Assembly: GCA_036522495.1 (NCBI GenBank)
Contig: DATDFS010000226.1
Coordinates: 1-20,070 of the forward strand
Direction: 5' to 3'
DNA: 20,070 nt
DNA from: Nitrososphaera_A sp036522495
GTDB lineage: Archaea > Thermoproteota > Nitrososphaeria > Nitrososphaerales > Nitrososphaeraceae
This document shows positions 14,079 to 20,070 of this stretch, piece after piece. The notes beneath the pieces were generated by a model that saw only the letters and a program-made list of their open reading frames with translations, made no database searches and had not been told where the DNA came from. Position 1 is the stretch's first letter. Every line of letters starts with the position of its first letter. Made by a program: the position numbers and the translations under genes.

Positions 14079-15446
14079 ATGCTTGATACTCTAAGAACAG
14101 GCCTTAGAAGTGCCCTCAAAAAGATTGTGGGAGCGACAGATATCAATGAAGAGTTAATTGATTCGATCTGCAAAGATGTCCAAAGATCATTACTTCAATC
14201 TGATGTCAATGTAAAATTAGTTATTTCAATAACCAAAAATCTGAAGGAGCGTGCAATAAATGAGAAACCCCCTAAGGGGCTCTCAAGAAAGGATCACATT
14301 ATTACTATTCTCTACAGCGAACTCGCAATGTTGCTCGGATATAGCGGAGAAACAATCAAAATCGTTGAAAAATCACGGGAGTCAGACGATAAGGTCATTT
14401 CGTTTAAACCGGGTAAGCAAAATATTATTTTAATGCTCGGAATTCAAGGTAGCGGAAAGACAACAGTAACAGCCAAACTTGCTCGTTGGCTAACTAGGCA
14501 TGGTTACCGTGTGGGAGTAATTGGAGCAGATACCTGGAGGCCAGGAGCACTTACCCAATTAAAAATGAATTGTAGTAGAATCAATGTTGATGTTTATGGT
14601 GAAGAACAAAATAAAGATGCCGTTGGTATTGTTACTGACGGTTTGGAATATTTTAGACACGAAGGTATCGACATTATAGTTATTGACACTGCTGGCAGGC
14701 ATAAGGAAGAAACCAGTCTTTTAGCAGAAATGAATAGCATGTACAAGGTAGTGAAGCCGGATCTTGTACTGCTAGTAATAGATGGAACCATTGGTCAACA
14801 GGCCTATAGTCAGGCTAAGGCATTTCATGATGCAGCTTCTGTAGGAGGTATTATCATAACAAAGCTTGATGGAACTGCGAAAGGGGGTGGAGCTCTTGCA
14901 TCAGCTGCCGCTACGAGTTCCCGAGTAATGTTCATAGGAACAGGAGAGCGTATTGATGACCTTGAACAATTTTCTCCTACTCGTTTTGTGGGAAAGCTGC
15001 TTGGAATGGGCGATATTAAGGCTCTGCTTGAAATGGCTAAAAGCCTTGAATTACAAGCTGATGAAAATCAAACAAAGAGATTACTAAGCGGCAAGATATC
15101 GATTGAGGACTTCTATGCTCAGATGGAGAACGTTGGAAAAATGGGATTTAGAAACGTTATCGACAGCTTACCTGGATTGTCAGGGATGATTAAAGAAGAT
15201 GATCTCGATGTTCTTCAAGGAAAAATGGAAAAGTGGAGATTTATTATTCAATCTATGACAAGGAAAGAGAAAAAGGATCCTGACCTTATTAATGATTCTA
15301 GACGAAAGAGGATAGCAAGAGGTGCAGGAATTACTGAACACGATATTAAAGATCTGATCAAACAGTATAATAACTCTAAAACGATGATGAAACAGACGAA
15401 AGGAAGGCAAATGCAGGGAATGCTCAGAAAATTTGGTTTCGGTTAA
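14079..15446 (+). CDS. srp54: Signal recognition particle 54-kDa protein (SRP54/Ffh)
   Basis: A 455-residue GTPase that binds signal sequences on ribosomes and delivers nascent chains to the membrane through the FtsY receptor. Domains: N (about 1-90, four-helix bundle), G (about 110-310) with GIQGSGKTT (121-129), DTWRPGALTQL (151-161), DTAGR (203-207) and TKLDGTAKGGG (261-271), then the M domain (about 325-455), which binds 7S RNA and signal peptides. In the M domain, SGKISIEDFYAQMENVGKMG, the LPGLSGM stretch and DSRRKRIARGAG are the family landmarks, the last close to the RNA-binding SRxRRIAxGSG. The C-terminus is Met-rich (MMKQTKGRQMQGMLRKFGFG). The 14-nt overlap with pus10 points to coupled translation. 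Confidence 0.98.
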   Translation: MLDTLRTGLRSALKKIVGATDINEELIDSICKDVQRSLLQSDVNVKLVISITKNLKERAINEKPPKGLSRKDHIITILYSELAMLLGYSGETIKIVEKSRESDDKVISFKPGKQNIILMLGIQGSGKTTVTAKLARWLTRHGYRVGVIGADTWRPGALTQLKMNCSRINVDVYGEEQNKDAVGIVTDGLEYFRHEGIDIIVIDTAGRHKEETSLLAEMNSMYKVVKPDLVLLVIDGTIGQQAYSQAKAFHDAASVGGIIITKLDGTAKGGGALASAAATSSRVMFIGTGERIDDLEQFSPTRFVGKLLGMGDIKALLEMAKSLELQADENQTKRLLSGKISIEDFYAQMENVGKMGFRNVIDSLPGLSGMIKEDDLDVLQGKMEKWRFIIQSMTRKEKKDPDLINDSRRKRIARGAGITEHDIKDLIKQYNNSKTMMKQTKGRQMQGMLRKFGFG

Positions 15447-16578
15447 AGTCAAAAAAGAACACCTGCTATCAAAACGACTAGAGAAGGATTATATCCTGTG
15501 CGATTATTGCTTTTATAGACAACTTAAACAAACTAAAAAGATAATAATAAGAAGCAAACGAGAAAAAAACTCAATTGAGTGTTACATTTGTTGTGGACTG
15601 ATGGGCGATCTAGATAGGATAATAGAAAAGATCGATACCTCTGTGGTAAAGAAATACGAGTTTGATTCTTTTTTACTAGGAGCAACACTGCCCACTAAAA
15701 TGTATGAACGTGAAGATCAAATCAGAGCAAGATTTAAGGTTCAAGGGAGAGAAAGCATAAAAAAACAATTTGTAAAAGAGCTCGGTGCTAATTTTATGAG
15801 AAGCACCAAAAAGAGGCTCGAACACCTTATCCCAGACATCAGAATAAATGTTGTTATCGACAGCAAAAACGACATCTGTGTCAACGCGAAGACGTCTCCG
15901 CTAATTCTAACTGGCCGCTATGTAAAGAGGCAACGAGGGTTACCGCAGAAAAAAGTTAAATGCAATAAATGTTTTGGGACAGGATGCGCTGCATGTAGTT
16001 TCTCTGGGGAATATATAGATTATAGTGTAGAGGGCCTAATAGCAATGAGGCTATTGCTAATGACGCATGGTGAGAATCCAAAGTTTTTATGGGTGGGAAG
16101 CGAAGATCGGGAAAGCCTGGTTTTGGGAAATGGTCGACCTTTTTTTTTGCACATCTCAAACCCAAGAATCAGATCATTAAAGGCAAATCTAAAATTCTAT
16201 GCAAACGGTATTTGTGCTACAATTAGCGGAAAGCTGAATAGCCTACCCGAAGTGCCTGTTCAATTTGTTACAAAAACAAAGATCGTTATACATAGCCGGA
16301 CCAAAGTATCTAAATTCGATCTAAGAAAGTTAAAAATGTTAAAGAACTCTATAGTAAAATTTGAGATAAAATCCAGACTAGTTACAAAAAAAATCTATAC
16401 ACTCAGGACGCGACAAATCAGTGAGAAAGAATTTATCCTTATCATATATGCTGATGGTGGATTTGCAATCAAACAATTTGTTGGAGGACAAAGATACACT
16501 GAACCAAATATTTCAGAAATTATTGGCACTGAATGTGAATGTGTATTATTTGACATTCTCGATGTAAGTATACAGTAA
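15433..16578 (+). CDS. pus10: tRNA pseudouridine synthase Pus10
   Basis: A 381-residue enzyme that should form pseudouridine 55 (and in some archaea 54) in the tRNA T-arm. The start is TTG at 15433, inside the end of srp54. The N-terminal zinc module has CDYC (Cys23, Cys26) and CYICC (Cys50-Cys54). A THUMP-like region (about 60-165) follows. A second cysteine group, CNKCFGTGCAACSFSGE (Cys177, 180, 185, 188), precedes the catalytic domain. The catalytic motif reads GSEDRESLVLGNGRPFFLH (222-240) against the usual GREDVDVRxLGxGRPF. The Asp that aligns with TruA's catalytic Asp is kept (Asp225), but the preceding Arg and the following Asp-Val-Arg are changed. NPRIR and the C-terminal YADGGFAIKQFVGG are typical. 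Confidence 0.93.
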   Translation: MVSVKVKKEHLLSKRLEKDYILCDYCFYRQLKQTKKIIIRSKREKNSIECYICCGLMGDLDRIIEKIDTSVVKKYEFDSFLLGATLPTKMYEREDQIRARFKVQGRESIKKQFVKELGANFMRSTKKRLEHLIPDIRINVVIDSKNDICVNAKTSPLILTGRYVKRQRGLPQKKVKCNKCFGTGCAACSFSGEYIDYSVEGLIAMRLLLMTHGENPKFLWVGSEDRESLVLGNGRPFFLHISNPRIRSLKANLKFYANGICATISGKLNSLPEVPVQFVTKTKIVIHSRTKVSKFDLRKLKMLKNSIVKFEIKSRLVTKKIYTLRTRQISEKEFILIIYADGGFAIKQFVGGQRYTEPNISEIIGTECECVLFDILDVSIQ

Positions 16579-16580
16579 CA

Positions 16581-16588
16581 TTTTTTTT
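16581..16588 (+). terminator. Oligo-T tract after pus10
   Basis: Eight T residues start three bases after the pus10 stop. U-rich tracts are sufficient terminators in archaea. A TATA box follows at 16601, so the cluster probably splits into two transcription units here. Confidence 0.5.
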
Positions 16589-16600
16589 AGAGCAAAGTGT

Positions 16601-16607
16601 TATAAAA
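16601..16607 (+). promoter_or_regulatory. TATA box of the HELMH-nucleotidyltransferase pair
   Basis: GTTATAAAATTA predicts a transcription start near 16628-16630. That falls after the TTG at 16618 and before an in-frame TTG at 16642, so the box bears on which start is used for the following gene. Confidence 0.5.
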
Positions 16608-16617
16608 TTAACTAGAT

Positions 16618-17340
16618 TTGCCTTTTAATCCTCTTACAAAATTGGAGTACGCTAAAGACAAAGGACAAATTCCTAATGCGGTATATCAATTGATAATAAA
16701 GCGTTTTCACATTGTTGCAGACGGCATCAGTAGGATCGAAAAGGCATCCGGTTTAGACTATCCTACTTATTACGTTGAACCAAGTCTCGTAATAACAACT
16801 TCAAAAGTTGAAGACGGCCAGTTTGGGATTTTCTTTGCGAGGACTGTTCCAATAATAGGTGAAGATAATCATCTTAATTTTGTAGTCCAGTTAACTGCTC
16901 CTCTTATAGCCTATGGTCTAGTAGGAAGCATTCATGCCATTTTAGCACATGAATTGATGCATTACCTAAGCTTAATAAGTAGAGTTCTGAAGATGAATGT
17001 AATTTCAGAAGAAATACCAGAGTCGTTATTTGAAGAAAAATATAGAGATTTTGAGCATCTGTTAGAAGCACGGGTGATATTCAAACATGACCGCTCATTA
17101 ATTAATCACATCGACAAAAAGTTTCCCGAAGGATTTACGGATCCGAGAATGGAAGAAAAGGTGCTGGAACACTGGATGAATAAACACCTTCCAACTACTA
17201 TTTTGCCAATTGATGCTAATATTGTGAGGATACCAATCGAATTAATGGCGAGGTTACGGGTCGATCAAGTAATCAGGGAAAAGATTATTCAATTTGAAAA
17301 TACTAAAGTAAGAAGCAAAAAGTCTAGTGATTATGTCTAG
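16618..17340 (+). CDS. Zincin-like protein with HELMH motif
   Basis: A 240-residue soluble protein with one strong motif: HAILAHELMHYLSL, where HELMH (about 126-130) is the HExxH zinc site of zincin metallopeptidases, placed in a helix after a hydrophobic segment (VVQLTAPLIAYGLVG). A downstream acidic stretch (EKYRDFEHLLEARVI) could supply the third ligand, Glu or His, as in gluzincins, but this is inference. No signal peptide, so an intracellular protease or a structural relative. The start is uncertain: TTG at 16618 is used here, while the TATA box at 16601 would suit TTG at 16642 (removing eight residues). It overlaps the nucleotidyltransferase-kinase gene by 8 nt, so the two are translationally coupled and probably act together. 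Substrate unknown. Confidence 0.75.
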   Translation: MPFNPLTKLEYAKDKGQIPNAVYQLIIKRFHIVADGISRIEKASGLDYPTYYVEPSLVITTSKVEDGQFGIFFARTVPIIGEDNHLNFVVQLTAPLIAYGLVGSIHAILAHELMHYLSLISRVLKMNVISEEIPESLFEEKYRDFEHLLEARVIFKHDRSLINHIDKKFPEGFTDPRMEEKVLEHWMNKHLPTTILPIDANIVRIPIELMARLRVDQVIREKIIQFENTKVRSKKSSDYV

Positions 17341-18988
17341 TATTTCGAAAGAAGATCGAAAGAATATCGAAATATCTGTAAGGAAGATAGCAAAAAAACA
17401 CAAGGTTGTTGGTGTGTGTCTATACGGTTCTAGGGTAGCCGGTTATGCACGCCCTGAAAGCGACTATGATCTCATCATAGTGTTAGATGATTATGCTTAC
17501 ATTCTTAAATATGTCTATCTAAAAGAGGCGGAATTAGAACTTTCTGCACTTGTAGTGGATCGAAATTCCTTGGAAAGAGATGCCGAGTCTGCATTTCTCG
17601 GCGAATTTGTAGTTGGTCGTTTATTGCACATCTATGAAACAATTACAAATGCTGAACTATTTAGGAGACTCGAAATAGTCTACAAAAAACGAGTGATTTT
17701 GGAGGAGATATCTGATATTGTTAGGTCTACAAATATTCTTAGTACAGAAATAACTTTTCCTTTGGAATATATAATGTTCTCAAAAATTAGACACAGGAGT
17801 TTATTGTATCGGAATGCTCTTTATAGTTTCTATAAAACCTATACCGGACAAAATTCGGTGCATAATATCGAATTTGCACTTAACGGTTATCAACAAGCTT
17901 TAAAAGAAATATTGGAAGTTGACAATGAAATGTTGATTCTTAGATCTCATGGCAACTTAGTCCAGATCTCCGAAAAACGTGTTGACGTTAAGAGATCGAT
18001 GAGGGTTGCTTCGTTAAAACTAACAAAAAAATTCCAAGAATTTACTTCCTATATTATTCACGCTTATGCAGGGAGACATACCCTCCAATATGTTGTAAAA
18101 GAAGCTGAGGCAAAAATCACACGCCAAAAAAAATACTCGATAGAATTACCCAAGTTTATCTCAACTCCCAGGGAATGCTATTGGAAATTACCAGAGGGTC
18201 TTCTGATAATTGATGATAAAGACTGGTTGGATACTATAGCAAACTCAAACGGTTTTTCGAGATACGTCATTTCTAAAAGGTTTAGGTTGGGAAAAAGTAC
18301 TAGCGTTGTACACACTATGTCAGATCCTGATGACGATAGTCGCAAGAAAACTATCGTAGTGAAGAAGTTAGCCAAATCTAAAGCAATAGGGTGGTCTGCG
18401 TCAGCAAGGAATTATAAAGTTGATCCTCTTTTTAGACTTAGTATTGAGTATAAAGCTTTGAGATATATTCGATTGTTAGGATTGAATAGTCCTGTTATCG
18501 AATCTGTTGTGCTAGGAAAAAAGATACTAGTTACTGAATTTATAGAAGGTATTCTGATGTCGGATATCATGAAAAATTGTTTAAACAGGAATACTATTGA
18601 TGGGCTTGGTTGGATCAAAGTCGCTGGAGAGAAAATTGGCATGATTCATGCAGACAAATCAACTCTAGGAGATATAAACCCAAGTAGTCTTATAATACGT
18701 AAAGGTACCTTATACATCACTGGAGCCGAACAATTCGGTTTTAGGTCAGGGGATCCAGTTTGGGACATTGTTTCTTTTATTGGCCGAGGATTGAAAAGAA
18801 CAAGCAACACTATTATAGCAAAGCAAATAGTAAAAGAGTTCTTAGCGGGTTATTCACAGGAAATGAGTTTGGAATATATGAAGAAGCTGATCAACACAAA
18901 ACACTATCTGGAATTATTTTATCCTCTTCTCACACCAACCGTAGCCCAAACAGTAAAGAAAGAAATAAGCAATTTTGTAGCTAACTAG
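17333..18988 (+). CDS. Nucleotidyltransferase fused to a degenerate Bud32/RIO-like kinase domain
   Basis: A 551-residue two-enzyme fusion. Residues about 10-110 form a MNT-type nucleotidyltransferase: YGSRVAGYARPESDYDLIIV has the GS motif (Gly32-Ser33) and the DxD pair (Asp44, Asp46); Asp76 in LVVDRN may be the third acid. A helical middle follows (about 110-275). Residues about 300-490 look kinase-like: VVKKL with the possible ATP lysine (344/345), IEYKALRYIRLLG with Glu372, the hinge VTEFIEG, then KIGMIHADKSTLGDINPSSL, equivalent to the Bud32 catalytic loop HGDLTxSN, with Asp447 and Asn449. The magnesium-binding DFG/DLEQ position is TGAEQ (463-467), with Gly for Asp. FRSGDPVWDIVSFIGRGL ends the domain. 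So the transferase looks active and the kinase doubtful. ATG at 17333 is preferred over GTG at 17327. Function unknown. Confidence 0.8.
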   Translation: MSSISKEDRKNIEISVRKIAKKHKVVGVCLYGSRVAGYARPESDYDLIIVLDDYAYILKYVYLKEAELELSALVVDRNSLERDAESAFLGEFVVGRLLHIYETITNAELFRRLEIVYKKRVILEEISDIVRSTNILSTEITFPLEYIMFSKIRHRSLLYRNALYSFYKTYTGQNSVHNIEFALNGYQQALKEILEVDNEMLILRSHGNLVQISEKRVDVKRSMRVASLKLTKKFQEFTSYIIHAYAGRHTLQYVVKEAEAKITRQKKYSIELPKFISTPRECYWKLPEGLLIIDDKDWLDTIANSNGFSRYVISKRFRLGKSTSVVHTMSDPDDDSRKKTIVVKKLAKSKAIGWSASARNYKVDPLFRLSIEYKALRYIRLLGLNSPVIESVVLGKKILVTEFIEGILMSDIMKNCLNRNTIDGLGWIKVAGEKIGMIHADKSTLGDINPSSLIIRKGTLYITGAEQFGFRSGDPVWDIVSFIGRGLKRTSNTIIAKQIVKEFLAGYSQEMSLEYMKKLINTKHYLELFYPLLTPTVAQTVKKEISNFVAN

Positions 18989-18990
18989 TA

Positions 18991-19200
18991 CTATTTGCTG
19001 ACCTTCTTTAACTGCTCTTTATGCATGAATTCCGTAAATCCACATTTGCCACATGTATGTCTATCTCTATGTTGAGCCATGAATACACCCTTTCCACATC
19101 GTGGACAATCACGTCTGTTTCTGGTAACTTTGTCACCCTCGATAGTATAGAATTTGTACATGGTCTCTTCACGTAAGTTCGCGCCCTTTCTATCTACCAT
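18991..19200 (-). CDS. rps27ae: Small-subunit ribosomal protein S27ae (eS31)
   Basis: A 69-residue zinc-ribbon protein of the 30S subunit (the eukaryotic version is fused to ubiquitin; no ubiquitin here). CPRCGKGVFMAQHRDRHTCG with the following KCG gives the four ligands Cys32, Cys35, Cys50 and Cys53; YKFYTIEGDKVTRNRRDC is the family N-terminal part. ATG at 19200 is 2 nt after the S24e stop, so both are co-translated, the usual archaeal order S24e-S27ae. ATG at residue 14 (MYKFY) is an alternative start. It ends two bases from the end of the convergent nucleotidyltransferase-kinase gene. Confidence 0.95.
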   Translation of the reverse strand: MVDRKGANLREETMYKFYTIEGDKVTRNRRDCPRCGKGVFMAQHRDRHTCGKCGFTEFMHKEQLKKVSK

Positions 19201-19202
19201 AT

Positions 19203-19586
19203 CTATCTACCCGATCTTGTAGTGCTAGCCTTTGTTTCCGCTACAGCAGCCTGTTTTGCCTTTAATTTATGTGCTTTTTCTTCGTCTATCAATTTTTTCC
19301 GTTCTGCTTTGGGCATACTCCTCAGCAATCTAAATCTGGGTAGTTGCCTCAGTTCGTCTTCGGTGTTGTAAACATAAAAGGTGGCGACGATATCAGTTTT
19401 ACCTCTCTGACATGTCATTATTATAGGAATAACCGTCTTCTTGTCAACGTTAAGTTGCTTGGCAAGTAAATCAGATGCATCAGTTCTTTTTATTCTTCCA
19501 GCAGCGTTTCTCAGGACCGTTTTAATTTCCCGTCTACTGAGCAAAGAATTCTTGCGATCCTCTAATGTAATAACTTCCAAAGCCAA
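19203..19586 (-). CDS. rps24e: Small-subunit ribosomal protein S24e (eS24), TTG start
   Basis: A 127-residue 30S protein. The core runs from ALEVITLEDRKNSLLSRREI through NAAGRIKRTDASDLLAKQLN, PIIMTCQRGKTDIVATFYVY and LLRSMPKAERKKLIDEEKAH, with a basic Ala/Lys-rich tail. The start is placed at TTG 19586. The frame remains open 32 codons further (ATG at 19682), but that part runs into the tRNA-Arg gene, has no family similarity, and contains the TATA box. The box at 19611-19620 is centred 29 nt before the TTG, so the message is leaderless with a TTG start. A second TTG two codons later (19580) is also possible. Operon with S27ae. Confidence 0.95.
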   Translation of the reverse strand: MALEVITLEDRKNSLLSRREIKTVLRNAAGRIKRTDASDLLAKQLNVDKKTVIPIIMTCQRGKTDIVATFYVYNTEDELRQLPRFRLLRSMPKAERKKLIDEEKAHKLKAKQAAVAETKASTTRSGR

Positions 19587-19610
19587 TTTGTAAATTTTCT
19601 CTTGAAACTC

Positions 19611-19620
19611 ATATAAATAT
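19611..19620 (-). promoter_or_regulatory. TATA box of the S24e-S27ae operon
   Basis: Minus-strand ATATTTATAT is centred 29 nt before TTG 19586. It fixes the S24e start and rules out the longer frame that reaches into the tRNA. Confidence 0.65.
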
Positions 19621-19652
19621 TTCCATGCTATGTCGAGCGTTCTTGGAAAATG

Positions 19653-19742
19653 CGGGCCCGGTGGGCTTCGATCCCACGACAACTGGCTCCGGAGGCTAAT
19701 GCTTTGTCAATCAGCACCCTGTCCTGACTGGGCGACGGACCC
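19653..19742 (-). tRNA. tRNA-Arg (CCG anticodon) with 15-nt intron at position 29/30
   Basis: The folded gene is 90 nt, 75 nt without intron. Acceptor GGGUCCG pairs with CGGGCCC (one G-U) and the discriminator is G at 19653; CCA is not encoded. D-stem GCCC/GGGU has a loop containing AGUCAGGACA. After intron removal the anticodon stem is CUGGC/GCCAG, perfectly paired, with loop CUCCGGA: U33, anticodon CCG (19690-19692), G37, A38. The T-arm is GUGGG/CCCAC with loop AUCGAAG, where T54 is replaced by A. Reads CGG codons for arginine. A TATA box is centred 26 nt upstream of G1, and a TTTT run follows the 3' end. The gene lies just upstream of S24e on the same strand. Confidence 0.93.
19697..19711 (-). 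other. 15-nt noncanonical tRNA intron with complete bulge-helix-bulge
   Basis: The intron ATTGACAAAGCATTA splits the anticodon 5' strand between CTG and GC. Only removal of exactly these 15 bases restores a fully paired stem. The junctions fold as a standard archaeal BHB: exon GUGC pairs with intron GCAU as the 4-bp central helix, the bulges are UG/A and UA/G with cuts after the second base, outer pairs are exon GG with exon CC, and inner pairs are UU with AA closing a GACA loop. Confidence 0.9.
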
Positions 19743-19762
19743 GCCTAGGATCTAAGATCCTT

Positions 19763-19772
19763 CTTATTTAAT
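19763..19772 (-). promoter_or_regulatory. TATA box of tRNA-Arg(CCG)
   Basis: Minus-strand ATTAAATAAG is centred 26 nt upstream of the first tRNA base. Between it and the tRNA lies the palindrome GGATCTAAGATCC (19749-19761), which may be a regulator site or chance. Confidence 0.6.
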
Positions 19773-20023
19773 CCTAAATACATGCAAGCAGAAATTGCTT
19801 TTTCCTCAAACTGTAAGCATGTGGACGCAAGTAATCATTATCACTATGAATTATGAGGAGGTAATAGAATAATAATTGTATGTTATAAGTAATACAATCA
19901 AAAATTTACATATTGCATCTACATACTCTACTTTGATGCATGCTCGACTGTGAACTCCAATTTTTCCTCGTATAATGGACCCCGAGCATTGGCGAGTAAG
20001 AATAACGAAACAACAATCACTAG
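19773..20023. other. Intergenic stretch without recognisable gene
   Basis: About 250 bp between the tRNA promoter and the IS end. A 70-codon minus-strand frame (19851-20063) runs across the IS boundary and has unconvincing composition, so it is not called. I see no RNA fold or strong promoter. Confidence 0.4.
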
Positions 20024-20070
20024 ACCTCTTGCATAATTGAAAGCCTAGAGCTTTATTTTCCATCGATCTA
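20024..20070 (+). mobile_element. Terminus of a second IS5-like element, cut by window edge
   Basis: The sequence after CTAG (20020-20023) begins ACCTCTTGCATAATTG and matches the outer end of the element at 1-884 in reverse orientation over about 38 bases. By analogy its transposase would start roughly 20 bases beyond the window on the plus strand. Whether this copy is intact cannot be seen. Confidence 0.65.

Noticed and set aside
15433..16578. Pus10 as catalytically dead
   Set aside because: By alignment with the TruA motif GRTDAGVHA, the Asp of GSED corresponds to the catalytic residue and is present; only flanking residues differ.
19653..19742. Reading the tRNA as tRNA-Val(GAC) or tRNA-Ser(UGA)
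   Set aside because: Those anticodons appear only in the unspliced loop and leave mismatched stems; removing the intron gives a perfect Arg CCG arm with a complete BHB at the junctions.
19851..20063. 70-codon minus-strand frame
   Set aside because: It crosses the boundary of the IS terminus at 20024 and has no coding signature.

Overview
The window is an AT-rich archaeal chromosome segment, most likely from an ammonia-oxidising Nitrososphaeria (Thaumarchaeota), probably close to Nitrososphaera/Nitrosocosmicus. This rests on archaeal ribosomal proteins (L31e, L39e, S24e, S27ae), a bifunctional fructose-1,6-bisphosphate aldolase/phosphatase, archaeal Pus10, Dph6 and SRP54, a very divergent FtsZ-like protein, TATA boxes 25-29 nt upstream of start codons (leaderless transcripts), TTG/GTG starts, and a tRNA with an archaeal bulge-helix-bulge intron. 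The genus is inferred from general resemblance only.

Layout. 1-884: a decayed IS5-like element on the minus strand, riddled with small insertions and microsatellite expansions. 1081-1929: MscS channel. 2017-2152: a MITE-like element with perfect 16-bp terminal inverted repeats and an 11-bp flanking direct repeat. 2268-2764: an unrecognised frameshifted pseudogene behind the gluconeogenic pair tpiA and FBP aldolase/phosphatase (2733-4543). 4713-5392: a small conserved-looking protein and another broken gene. 5404-7966: radical-SAM tRNA methylthiotransferase and an FtsZ/tubulin-like protein. 8152-9219: a small unknown protein and a single-domain response regulator. 9313-9951: a broken gene of unknown family. 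10328-10836: L39e-L31e operon. 10887-11286: a twice-frameshifted gene that keeps a good promoter. 11440-12885: an anchored/secreted protein and a HIT hydrolase.

13378-18988 is a compact plus-strand cluster: dph6, srp54, pus10, a zincin-like HELMH protein, and a nucleotidyltransferase fused to a degenerate Bud32/RIO-like kinase domain. The first three serve translation and protein targeting (diphthamide on EF2, SRP, tRNA pseudouridine). The last two overlap by 8 nt and have no assigned function. Convergent to them lie S27ae and S24e, and upstream of S24e is tRNA-Arg(CCG), interrupted by a 15-nt intron in the anticodon stem. The right edge (20024-20070) is the terminus of a second IS element matching the left one, so two related IS ends face outward at the two window edges.

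The strongest points are the tRNA intron with its complete BHB fold, the nucleotidyltransferase-kinase fusion with its HELMH partner, and the unusual number of intergenic spaces that are really decaying genes with the reading frame recoverable by small indels. No CRISPR array, phage module or defence island is visible.
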